Assembly: GCF_026230105.1 (NCBI RefSeq)
Contig: NC_079477.1
Span: 19,969,001-20,033,000 of the forward strand
DNA length: 64,000 nt
From: Diorhabda sublineata
Taxonomy: Eukaryota > Arthropoda > Insecta > Coleoptera > Chrysomelidae
Direction of reading: 5' to 3'
This document shows, in pieces, positions 45,348 through 55,875 of this stretch. Below the pieces are notes generated by a model. It did no database searches, was not told the origin of the DNA, and saw nothing but the letters and a program-made list of their open reading frames with translations. Position 1 is the first letter of the stretch; every line of letters begins with the position of its first letter. Both the position numbers and the translations under genes were made by a program.

Positions 45348-45452
45348 AAAAACATTGTTATGTCGATCGGAAATATCTGCACAACACTTCCCGGAGCTAG
45401 CTAAAATGTTAAATGAGCAGAACTGTGAAAATAAAGAGTATACTAATAGATT
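45348..45452. repeat. 105-bp LINE target duplication, copy 2
   Basis: Identical to 43072-43176 and followed by the continuation of the hAT transposase (SGFDEHELL). Confidence 0.95.
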
Positions 45453-45853
45453 TTCTGGTTTTGACGAGCACGAGCTGCTATGAAACTGGCATTTGAACCA
45501 CATTTAATAAATATATCCGAGGCACCTGCACAACTACAAATGGAGTTAATTGATTTAGGGAAAGATAGAATCATCAAATCCCTTTTTAACGCTAAAAAGG
45601 ATCCCATAGAAATCTGGAAAAATGCTGTTGAATGTCCATGCCTTCGAGAATATGCTCGCCGTTATTTTCCTGCTTCGGAACTACCTACTGTTATGAGACA
45701 ACATTTTCTCTCATGTCAAAAATAAAAACAAATATCAGAACGCAAATTAGAGATGCACATTTAGAAGATCAATTAAAGCTCTGTCTTACGAAGCTTGATC
45801 CAAATATACAATTACTGTCAAACAAAAAACAAAACCAAATGTCACTAACTTAG
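45453..45853 (+). pseudogene. hAT transposase, C-terminal part
   Basis: Frames at 45480-45725 and nearby: IKSLFNAKKDPIEIWKNAVE, CPCLREYARRYFPASELPTV and RQHFLSCQK, then KTNIRTQIRDAHLEDQLKLC. This is the hAT C-terminal dimerisation block (L-x-x-x-A-x-x-x-F, then SYLCEXXFS-like). One shift near 45720. Confidence 0.75.
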
Positions 45854-46039
45854 TGAATAAAAAAATATCTTTTATTGTATTTGTTTATAATATTTTTATA
45901 TTATTTTATATGTATATTATATTTAAAATTTTGTAGTATTATATTTTATTTTTTCTTAGGTCAATCAGCTTATGCGGCCACTCTTATTACAGCCTAATTT
46001 AAATGTGGCCTCTAATGGTAAAAAGGTTCCCCACCTCTG

Positions 46040-46201
46040 GGTTAGATTGTGAATGACGTTGAATTTTTATAGGTTAGATAAAGATAAGTTGTAGTGAATG
46101 ATGTTCAATATTGATTGGTAAATTCATGGATAACATTAAATTTCAATAGGTTAGGTCGTTATGAATGTAGCTGAATATTTATTGGCTAGAATATAAATGA
46201 C
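46040..46201. repeat. Degenerate minisatellite, unit about 32-44 bp, left part
   Basis: Units begin with GGTTAGAT or variants and end TTGAATTTTTATA or variants: 46040, about 46073, 46117, 46149 and 46184. The array continues at 47297 beyond Helentron-like copy C. Confidence 0.65.
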
Positions 46202-47296
46202 AAAAAAAATTGGGTGTGTCAGCTCCGACGCACGACTGGAGTTTACTCCTTAAGTTCGATAGTCTAACCAGATGCAAAAAGAGTGTATTTAACTTAAAAA
46301 AGATTGGTTGATTGAAGGAATTTTGGGCTTCCTTCATTAATTTTTTTTTTAATCTGTAAGCTCGCTGTCTCTCGGCTGGAGTTTTTTGAGGTTTAGATTT
46401 ATTCCTAGTTAAAAAATATAAAACAAAAATTAGAAAATTTATAAATGCATAATTATAAAAATTTTAACCGACTTTAAGAAAATTGATAAAAAAAGGTTTT
46501 TATAAACATTTTTTTTAAATTATTATAATTAATTTTTTATTTAAAATATAATTTTATCTTAATAATTAACAAAAATGGTTATAAACAGATAATTATGTCA
46601 CTAAATCTTTTACATATAATAATGAATAGTACATGAAAATTATTTAAATATGCTAAAAAATAACTTTTCGAAAGAAAATTATATAAAAACATTATTATAA
46701 TAAAAAATATTGTTCATTTTTCTGATAATATTATCGAATTATTGACTACACTTGTTAATATTTAAAAATTATTTATAAAATAAATCATAATAACGTGGAA
46801 GAATTTATAGACATCGACAAAAAAATTAATTTTTGGTTAGGTTAGAAATTTTCTATTTTATGTGAATGCGCTCGATAATTCATATTGGGTTGATTATCTA
46901 ATTTTATGTGTTGTTTTCAAATATATATTTATATAAACTACATCGATAATTATTCAAATATTTAATAAATACAAATTGCACATGCTCATACATATAATAC
47001 ATTAATTATAACGTAATTTGCAACCACGTGTTTGTTAGATGTTCCGGCAATATCATTTACACCTCTTTCTGCCATAGTTATTTGAAAATACTTTCAGTTC
47101 ACTTTAGCGGAACACAATGATAATAAAACTTTACAATGACAGCAATATACGTATGTTGACACTGACCAATTAGAAAGTTGCGCATCATAGGGTGCGCACC
47201 AAAAACGTAACGAGGTCATTCATCGATAGATTTTACTCCTCACATTTTTCTTATACCGGGCCCCTTATATATGCAAATCGATTCTTAAGGAGTAAA
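46202..47296 (-). mobile_element. Helentron-like non-autonomous copy C
   Basis: Minus-strand orientation, same termini as B: TTTACTCCTTAAGAATCGAT, TATATAAGGGGCCC, exon MAERGV (about 47080-47020), AT-rich middle shared with copy A (GGCTTCCTTCATTAA and CTGTAAGCTCGCTGTCTC), then CTTAAGGAGTAAACTCC, hairpin and T-run. It splits the minisatellite. Confidence 0.75.
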
Positions 47297-47395
47297 TTCC
47301 AATAAATTTTATAGATTAGGTCGTTATAAGTGAAGTTGAAATTTATACGTTAGGTGAAGTTAGTTGTTTGTTAATGGCGTTGAATTTTTACAGAA
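47297..47395. repeat. Degenerate minisatellite, right part
   Basis: Two to three further units (GATTAGGTCGTTATAAGTGA-type and GTTAGGTGAAG-type) of the same array as 46040-46201. Confidence 0.55.
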
Positions 47396-47487
47396 TTTGT
47401 TTTTTTCAAAATCTAAGAGATATGCATAAATTACACTAAGGTTATTTAAATCAGTTTTCTTATTAATACATCTTAATTCATTACTGT

Positions 47488-47534
47488 ATAAGTATTCGAA
47501 AGCCCGGAAAATATATTAAAGATAATCCACTTTG
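47488..47534. repeat. Outer inverted-repeat arm, right
   Basis: Inverted match of 40793-40840. Confidence 0.75.
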
Positions 47535-47559
47535 GTGTTTCATTGCTACGTTAAATGTT

Positions 47560-49600
47560 TTTGATTTGGTAAGAAGTTATCCGATTATGTGGTCTCAACC
47601 TGCTTACTCCACGCTACGAATCCCCTCTTTTTTCGGTTGGAAATGGAAATGTTGTTGTTAGCCAGAGTGGCATTGGAACGAAGTGGATGAAGGAAGAATT
47701 TCCAAGTTGCCGGCTATCTCTGACTATCGTCACTTGTGTTCAGACAGTTTGGACGTTTCAATATTTCGATATCTTTCCGAATAATCCTGGGCTTGAAAGA
47801 GCGGAGTGAGGCGATATCGGAATTAGTGACAGAAAATAAGTGCTCCTTGGCTCTGACAGAAATATGTCGATTTTTCTAGCCAGTATAGGAACAGGAACAA
47901 TCTGAGCGGGGAATTTCATACACTCAATGGCGGATTTTATCTTTGACGAATGGGAGAGTTTCTGAGTGGGTTTGAAGATTGTGCGAATACCGTGGGGTTT
48001 GAAGATTCTGCAAATGTTGTCTATTACACCTTTGATGTAAGGAAGGGACACCCCGAGTTTATCTTGAAAACCAGTGGAGGAGGATACGCGAGTTGGAGAT
48101 GGAAATTTGTGGATCCTCCTAGAAATTTGGGATTTGTTGTAATCATTTTTAATCAATGTTTGTCTCAAAAATTGATTTCAGATTATCAACTGGATTTGTC
48201 ACTCAACGAGATGGATCGTGATACGAGTCTATCAATGACAGAGTTAAGTTGGGCCGGATGTTGATGGGACTGAACGTTAAGGAATAGATTGGTTTGAGTG
48301 GATTTGAGAAAGACGTAGTGGGAGAAACCGTGTGCAAAAGCTTTCTGATTATGACGTCAAGGAATGGCCGAGATAACTCCTCTTTTACCTCAATCGTGAA
48401 CTGTAGACAAGGATGTACGCCATTCAATATCTATTCCATGGGGCCTAATGACAAAAGTCTCATCAATATATCGTAGCCAACAACTTGGTCGGAGAGGGCA
48501 AGAGGATAGTGCTTTATTTTCAAAATGGTCCATGAAAATTCTGGCACGGGAGAGAAAAAGAGGGGATGCCATGGGGGCACCTTTGAGTGGCCGGTAGAAA
48601 TTTCCTTAGAATATGAAGTAGGTGTTAGAAAAAAATGTTTGATGAGCGAAAGATGAACTGGGTTGATGTGGTGACTAGTGTTTAAGATAGACAACGTGAG
48701 ATTTTCGGAAGACGTATATACGAGGAATGCGGGATGATTTTTCTCAAGGTTTGAGTTTAGCTTTGATGTCAGAAGAAAGTTTGGATTTGTTGATAAGAGC
48801 ATTCGTTGTTTTTTCTAGATATGTGATGGGATCATTGGGAACAATTTTATAATCAGAAGTATTACGAAGCTTATTCATCTTATCAAGAGAAGGTATTGAG
48901 GATGACCGTGGCATAGGGGTGTCAGAATAGTTGTGGATAAGTGTGTATATCAATAGATGTGGAGCGAAATTAGTTTGGATAGTTTATCTTTTTGGGTTTA
49001 GGTCTTTTTGTCAGATATATGCTTAACTTTCTGGTTAGATAAACGATCGAAAGTGTCCTATATCAATGGGTGAACTTGGAAGGAGTGGATTTGGTCAAAA
49101 ATATTGAGAAGCCGCGAATGATTGTGAGAAAATTTTTGTCGTGGTATAGTGGAATTTCTAAGAAGAGACAACTGGCTTTGTCGAGGATACGAGATATTGT
49201 TGATGATTTGGTGTAATTTTGGTATTACTTAAAAGTCACGACATGCTTAAACAAATGTAAGAACACAGGGAAGACGTTGTTTACGAATTAGGGGTGTGCT
49301 GTAGGATTTAGTTAAGGTAAAACAATCCTCTCCGTAGAGGCGGATGAAATGTTCGGGAAGCTTTCCTCGCTCAGTATTATAAACAAAAGAACTAGGTTCA
49401 TGGATTGAGCCACAAAGCCCCTTAACAGGTCCAGGCGACTCGCTCCCAGTTAACTCAACACCAAGGAGGCCTTGGAATCAACCGAAAATAGAGGAATAAT
49501 TTGTTACGTGGAGTAGGCAGATTGAGACCACTGCTCCCACTTTAGAGACATTATCAAGAGAAGGGTGAGGATTAGGGTGGTTATTCATTCATTGGTAAGA
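47560..49600 (-). mobile_element. Penelope-like element of a second type
   Basis: Minus strand from about 49600: a decayed N-terminal region, RT (about 48953-48210), a connector (48168-47860) and a GIY-YIG tail (47870-47700). Protein sequence differs strongly from the family at 5.6-9.4 kb, so two Penelope-like lineages coexist here. Confidence 0.75.
47758..48953 (-). pseudogene. Penelope-like RT, connector and GIY-YIG (type 2)
   Basis: Pieces in order: ITYLEKTTNALINKSKLSSD (48830), a KIYGLPK-like region lost, FMDHFENKALSSCPLRPSCW then LRYIDETFVIRPHGI (48505-48440; active site YIDE in place of YxDD), LQFTIEVKEELSRPFLDVII (48395-48340), LVSRSISLSD, then FQDKLGVSLPYIKGVIDNIC and RTIFKPTQKLSHS (48070-47960) leading to the GIY-YIG segment with DISVRAKEH and RKDIEILKRPN. 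The change of the second catalytic Asp to Glu and four or more shifts make it dead. Confidence 0.8.
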
Positions 49601-49619
49601 ACTGAGCTAACTCAAGCTA

Positions 49620-51160
49620 AAATATTTTGATAAAGTCTTAAGAGTCGAATTTTTTCTTAGTCTTTATCAAAATATTTTATTGACACTGACAATTTTCGTA
49701 TTTATATTAATCAATGATCACTTAAATCATGAATATCAAAATAAGAATAAAATGAAAATAGAACTTTGTTCTAATAAGAAAAATTAATTTTCCCTTAGTT
49801 CTTACATCTTAAATATGTAGCAGTACTTAATCAATTAAATTATTTGTAGTTGTATTAGTACAATGTATCAAATATCTTTGGTTGTTGTTAATTTTATATG
49901 ACATCAAAAAAATTGATTCTATTATTTTGTTCGATTTCGATTGTTTCTTTAGTACGACAGCAATGCATATCGGTAAAATAATGGAATATTTATATCCAGT
50001 TTGCTTATGATAGTTTCCCCAAGATCTACCATTACTAACTGTGTTATAACAATTGAAATTGAAGCTCCCATAGCACAACTATCAATTTTTTTGTATATTC
50101 CATTTTCATATTTGGAATATGATGTAAGTAGTTAGTAGCTTTTATAAATTCGTTTAGAGGTATTTCTGTATATTCTTTAATTTTGTCTCATTTTTTTGTC
50201 AATAGTAATAGGAATATTTTTATATAAAGAAATCGCATTTTTTTCTGTGTTTCTGATAGAGTATCTGTTTAAACATATTTTTGTTAAATATTTTTCAAAT
50301 AATTAGATAATAAGGTAAGAGAATATTTGAAATAATAGGTCCAACAGGAATGTCAGGTTTGAGCAGTTTTGGTAAACCATATATTTTAGGGTATAAGGCA
50401 TTGTGAATTTTTTATTTTTTTGCATCTGATGGGAAATGAAAAGTTCTTCTATTCAAGATGGAGTTAGATCATTATTTTGTTTTTGATAAGAATTCGTAGA
50501 GTCTAGTGTAATTTTTTTGTGAGTTGTCTCATCGTTTTATACTTTCATCATTTTATTATTATAATCTTCTGACTTCATAATATCAGTTTTATTAAATTTA
50601 ACTGCTTTAAAGATTTTGAGATTTCTGATTTTATTGATGATTTTGATGATATTTATTCTTTGCTTTTAGTTATATTTTGAGGTTTGATATTGCTCTGTTG
50701 TTTGTGTTTCTATTTATTTTTGAAATTAGTGATAACATTACAAGTATCAGATCTTATTTTATCTAGAATTTCGTTTTTAGATGATTGGTGTTGCATTCAA
50801 TATTATATAAGATATTTGTCACAGGTAATTCTTTGTCACTAGAAATATTTTTTGCAAAATTGGGACCTAAAAATAAAACTTCTTTCACTTCATCTGGTAT
50901 GACAGTATCTGTTGAATTTTAGATCCATTTTGATTTTATTTCATTTGTATTTTCAGCAATAGGTTGTTGTTTTAATATTAGGTTATCAATTTTCTTAATA
51001 TTTTTTTCTTTTCATTTATTAAAAAGCTTTTCAGTTCTTTCTCCACATTTTCTTTAGATTTTTGTGAAATATTAATAGGAAGAGACCCAAAATCAAGAAC
51101 ATTTAGAAGCATTAATTTGGGTGTAAGAAATAAGAAGAAATTTATATATTTATATATAGT
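49620..51160 (-). mobile_element. Penelope-like element copy 3 (type of 5.6-9.4 kb)
   Basis: Same family as copy 1. The 3' flank at 49620-49800 matches 5650-5830. Then the minus strand goes straight to RT scraps (LIHCTNTTTNNLID region, FFLMSYKINNNQ) with the GIY-YIG domain deleted. RT blocks include YGLPKLLKPDIP (about 50385-50350). The N-terminal region has SFLINEKKKIL, FXLGPNFAKN-like and ISKINRNTNN tracts (51080-50690). Highly broken. Confidence 0.65.
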
Positions 51161-51164
51161 GATG

Positions 51165-51345
51165 TCTCTCCTTTTCAGCCCCATATCCAATTATGTGGAC
51201 ATATTGTTTTTCTCTCATATTTTCTTGATGTCGTAGATTTTTGTTATTAGACTTTTCCTCCATCCTTTATTAAAACATATGTAATGTCATCTCGTCCTGG
51301 TGCTTCTCTCTGTCTCAGCCGGCCAACTAGTTCAAGATCTTTTTC
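51165..51345 (-). pseudogene. LINE RT fragment
   Basis: Minus strand reads VGRLRQREAPGRDDITYVLI then KDGGKSLITKIYDIKK, a copy of the K-x-x-K-A-P-G-x-D-x-I block that opens LINE reverse transcriptases. A LDMGLKRRD stretch follows, like the later W-x-x-x-x-I-x-P-L-x-K-K-G-D motif. Only about 60 codons survive. Confidence 0.5.
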
Positions 51346-52563
51346 ATAGGTGTTTCCTCGATATCATCTTCATCGTGCTCCAAAACTAGGATTCAATAAT
51401 TTATACAGCGCTATCACAAATATCACAATAGTTAATATGTACGTATATATGGAATGAATTGCTTGATCAGATATTACTTGTGCTTATTACGGTAATTATA
51501 CAATACGTAACAAATTGATTCTTTTGTTAAACGGTGCACTTTATTGGATGGTAGTAGATAAAAACATTGTGTTGGAAACACATGAAAAGATTTTTTCATG
51601 TCCGCGTTGATATATAATGAATAATTCGCTTCCCAACACTTCAACAAACAAATAACTATTTAAGACTAATGATGAATACAAATTGCTAGTTTCATCAAAA
51701 GTCATTTCATGATAGTTGCCATTTTGTGAATAAAATATGATCTATATAACTCTTTTTTATTTTCGCTATAAAAATAGGGACCTCTTTGCTTACCTTTTTT
51801 ACCCTTGTCGCCAAAGGTTATTTAATAGTATCTTCATTTATCTAATATCTTCTTTTACCTTATTTATCGGAAAGGGTTGGCTTGAAATTATAATATTGGT
51901 GTCGTAATTTATACATAATACATCATTCAAGTAGATTGTTAATTTGCCTGAACCGTGTTTTATTGAGATTTATTTATATTGCTAATTTATCCTCTTTTCA
52001 TGTTGTGCTTGGAAAATGGTAAACAGATGTAAACCTATTTAAATAATTAATAATCTTATTTTCTCACAAATTTGACGCCTCCTTGATTTATAAAACAAAA
52101 AATATTTCCTTTTCTCTCTTTTCTTTTGTTTTCTGTAGACAAATCCTTCCTATTTAATTCTACTGTGCTACCAAATATGCCAAATATGTGATTCGTTGTA
52201 GATCTTCAGGCAAAGGGATAATTGTTTACTGTCTGTAAATAAATTCGCCTTTCATGAGACAAACCTTTCCTATAATATCGCAATGTAAATTTCAGAATTA
52301 TGGGTGTAACCACCAGGAGAAAATAATATGTACATTATGTATGTTTCTACGGAAACCATAACAACCATAGGCATCCTGGTAGATTGGTGACTGTATTTTG
52401 CGTTTTTCAAATCACAAAACCACAAAATTACGCGCCGTCTTCAACTTCATAAAGCGCAGCCTCTGTATTATGTAATTATATTACATTTTAATCATAAAAA
52501 TTGAAAGTATATTTCAATTTTTCTATGTACTTCCAATTTATATCAATTCAATTGTGTTTATAG
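51346..52563. other. Nothing recognised; probable intron
   Basis: AT-rich DNA with no repeat or open frame of note. If the exon at 52564 is real this is its upstream intron. A T-rich tract precedes the AG at 52562-52563. Confidence 0.35.
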
Positions 52564-52662
52564 ATAGGCGGCTGTGGTGGAAGTGAAAGAGAAAAAGGTA
52601 AATTGGCGGGAAACGACAAACGTAAAGCGGACGATGGCGAATCAAACAAAGATATTAAGAAG
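52564..52662 (+). CDS. Candidate internal exon of a host gene
   Basis: A 99-bp block that is less AT-rich than its surroundings, preceded by TTGTGTTTATAG and followed by GTGAGT, a strong splice donor. It is open in the frame IGGCGGSEREKGKLAGNDKR then KADDGESNKDIKK, 33 codons with no phase change. The other two frames contain stops. The peptide is hydrophilic and Lys/Asp/Glu-rich, like a disordered linker in a nuclear or signalling protein. I do not recognise the gene. It could be a chance pair of splice sites. Confidence 0.45.
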
Positions 52663-53058
52663 GTGAGTTTTTTACTACTTAAGACTTCTTATCAAATAGA
52701 GAGTTAGTGATGTAACCTACATTTTTTAATTAAACTTAACAAAGAAAGCTTGCACTTGCTTGATAGTTTCTGAACCTTTTAATTACTGCCATTTTGTGAT
52801 ATCATTAGGACTAAAAATAATTACGATTTAAGATTATGTCGAGTAATTTGATCAAAACTCGTTTTACGTTTTATCTGTTTTCTTATCCACATAAATAGAA
52901 TTTTATGTTTTTTTGTCAAAAGTCACAGTAATTACTGGTATTATTCAGGCCAACAATACTAAACAAAATATATGCCGAAAATAATAATTCAATGAGGAAT
53001 CTTCTCGGTTATATTAGTATCGGAAACCAGTTAAAGGGGAGAGAATACCAAAAAATAA
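52663..53058. other. Nothing recognised
   Basis: AT-rich spacer, presumably intronic if the exon call holds. Confidence 0.35.
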
Positions 53059-53736
53059 AAAAAAAATTGTGTGTGTCAGCTCCGACGCACCACTGGAGTT
53101 TACTCCTTAAGTTCGCTAGTCTAACCAGACGCAAAAAGAGTTTATTTAACTTAAAAAAGATTGATACTGTATAAAAGGACAAATTTGTTAATTAATGAAA
53201 ATAATATACATATATAAATATATATTTATTCAATTTATTCACTTCATATACATTTATTATAACTAATCGACGAAATATTTTACAATAAACTTTTTACAAT
53301 AGTAAATAATCTCGATAATTCATATTGGGTTGATTATCTAATTTTATGTGTTGTTTTCAAATATATATTTATATAAACTACATCGATAATTATTCAAATA
53401 TTTAATAAATACAAATTGCACATGCTCATACATATAATACATTAATTATAACGTAATTTGCAACCACGTGTTTGTTAGATGTTCCGGCAATATCATTTAC
53501 ACCTCTTTCTGCCATAGTTATTTGAAAATACTTTCAGTTCACTTTAGCGGAACACAATGATAATAAAACTTTACAATGACAGCAATATACGTATGTTGAC
53601 ACTGACCAATTAGAAAGTTGCGCATCATAGGGTGCGCACCAAAAACGTAACGAGGTCATTCATCGATAGATTTTACTCCTCACATTTTTCTTATACCGGG
53701 CCCCTTATATATGCAAATCGATTCTTAAGGAGTAAA
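53059..53736 (-). mobile_element. Helentron-like non-autonomous copy D (678 bp)
   Basis: Right half (53311-53736) is almost identical to 46871-47296 of copy C, including exon and TATA box. The left half resembles the 3' end of copy B (TATACAGTATC, CTAATCGACGAAATATTTTA), without the endonuclease coding part. The junction at about 53310 marks the internal deletion. Confidence 0.75.
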
Positions 53737-53759
53737 CTCCAAAAATTGAAAAATGAATG

Positions 53760-54185
53760 AGAATATTAAAATAGAAATAACTGAGGGAAAATGCGGTTCA
53801 ATAAAAGATATAATGGCAAAACAGTTAATAATATCTCATTATACATAATAAAATAAAAGCCATAAGCGACATTTCCAAAAAGCAAGCTCCGTCTATATTA
53901 ATTAGCAATAACCTCAATGACTATTACTAAAAATGAAATATAAAATAAAAGTAAAAGAACATGAACAACGATGAAAGAAATGGCTTTAGTGAATTACGAG
54001 AAGACGGTCCAAAGTAAAATACGCAATGCGGATCACTAATAGTAGTACATTTGTTGAATCAGATGAAATGACACCAGAATTTTTAAAACTAATAGACGAA
54101 GATAACATCATAGACTCATCAAAACTGTGGAATGATATTATAGATTTAGCTTCTTAGTATTAGACAAATACTTTCATAGGGCAAT
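53760..54185 (+). pseudogene. LINE RT N-terminal fragment
   Basis: At 54058-54160 the plus strand reads ESDEMTPEFLKLIDEDNIID then SSKLWNDIIDLAS, matching the block between the P-x-x-D-E-M-T-P-E start of a LINE RT and its first conserved helix. Upstream pieces (53760-54050) are Lys/Glu-rich and consistent with the linker. No downstream motifs follow. Confidence 0.55.
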
Positions 54186-55875
54186 GGTTATTTTTACATA
54201 TGAGGCGACTGAGAATTGTCGATTGTCATCTGTCGTCACGATTTGAGCTTGCTTAATTCTGTAACTGTATTCAATTCGAATAATTAAACTCTAAATAATT
54301 AACAGTGTATAATTATGCTACTCCACAATATTTCAACATAACCTAACAAAAACTATTTAAGACGGTTTTACGATAATGTTTACGGACCGGCTCAAGTAAT
54401 TTTGTCGCAATTTCTAAAAGTTATTTTTAAGTTTATTTCGTTCAAATTTACAATGGGTTTATACTAAATATGTAAACTGTGCATGAACAGATTACAGAAT
54501 TCAATTTAAAAGTATATTCACGCTGACACATTGTATATTTCATTTTATAAACCTATATTTTGACTAAACGCCCGCAGAGAAATTCTAAATTGCAAACAAA
54601 CTTTCAGACGCAAAACAAGGGGATTACACATCCTCACCACCCGAAATTTAGTGTCGCATGACGAAGTTTTCGTAACGATTTTGATTTTCATTGTGAAAAA
54701 CCGACCAGCATTTCTCTTCTGTGTGGGAGTTTTCTTTTAGGTATAAGTGGCGGAAGAAATGAAAAATTGCGTGCGTAGTAGATATTAAGCCCAGCATGAA
54801 GTCAAAAGCAAATTGTATTAATAGCTTTTAGTAACAAGATTTGTGCTTATCTCACTTCTAAATACGATACTCGGAAATTTACATACTGTGAAAGACTTTG
54901 ACGTAACAGCATCGAAGTGATTCTTTTGAAACAATTGGACTAGGTTCAATTCAAACGGTTACGAGTATGCATTACAAGAACTGACCCCTTTGCTCTGCCC
55001 CAGACCAACATACAATATAAAACTCGTAGGTATGTTATTCATCTATTAATAAGATTATTTACATTAAGTTAACAAATTTTTCTCATAGATGTTCTAAAAT
55101 TTTCAATGCGTCTCGAGAGGAAGATTGTTAAATATCTGCAGATTTGATTATTCATTTACCACCATGAATGTGAAGAATATTGCGGAGTTCAACTAATTTG
55201 AAGCCTGCTTAAGCTATTGGGGCTGTTGCAATGGCTCGATGCATTGCTACAGCCTCACATTGCAACACATTTGCGTCTACTTTTATCGCCTAAAGTAAAC
55301 TAAAACATAATACGCACCTGTACTCACTTTTTCAGGTAATCTGCTAAAATTAAGCTCTTAACAACTCAAAATACTGTCAGCAGGACCTTTTCGGTAATGC
55401 TAATCCTCAATGTTAACACTCCTTGCTCTGCATTTTAGTATCTACATTATATTTATGGATTCATTACTCACTCTTCGTTGTTGATAATTAAAGGAAATTT
55501 TCTTTTTTTGTCTATACTGCATTAAAAGACCACTGCAAATATCTTTTCGCATTTGCCTGAGGGCACATTCGTGCTATAAACCGTCTAGGATTTTCTGCGA
55601 AGGCTTACCCGAGGCACTTCTACATACCCCACAAGTGCGCAAGTAGCATTCTTTATTCCAGTGCCCATGTGATCATATCATAGCAGCTTTGGATTTGAAG
55701 ATACTTCAACGCTCTGAAATAAACGTTTCACGTTTTCCATTCTTCCAAAAGAAGGTGTGCGTTTTCTGGACTAATTCTTAAGCCTTTTAAGATTGGCATT
55801 ATCAGTATACAAACCGCAAGACCCTTAACATGGAACTTCGAAGAGCAACGGCGTACTTTCCCGGTAAATCAACAG
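54186..55875. other. Nothing recognised
   Basis: Moderately AT-rich. 55500-55870 is less AT-rich and may hold a decayed gene, but no frame is open and no motif was identified. Confidence 0.35.

Larger units (their letters stand above)
41089..46039 (+). mobile_element. hAT transposon 2 (GTF2IRD2/ZBED-like), split by a LINE
   Basis: Starts CATAGGTGGGGAACCTGCGG and ends AAAAGGTTCCCCACCTCTG. The inverted termini share AGGTGGGGAACCT, and the subterminal GCGGCC...GTGGCC blocks also mirror. GGTTAGAT flanks both ends. The transposase is on the plus strand. A LINE (43177-45347) with its 105-bp duplication interrupts it, adding 2276 bp. Confidence 0.9.
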
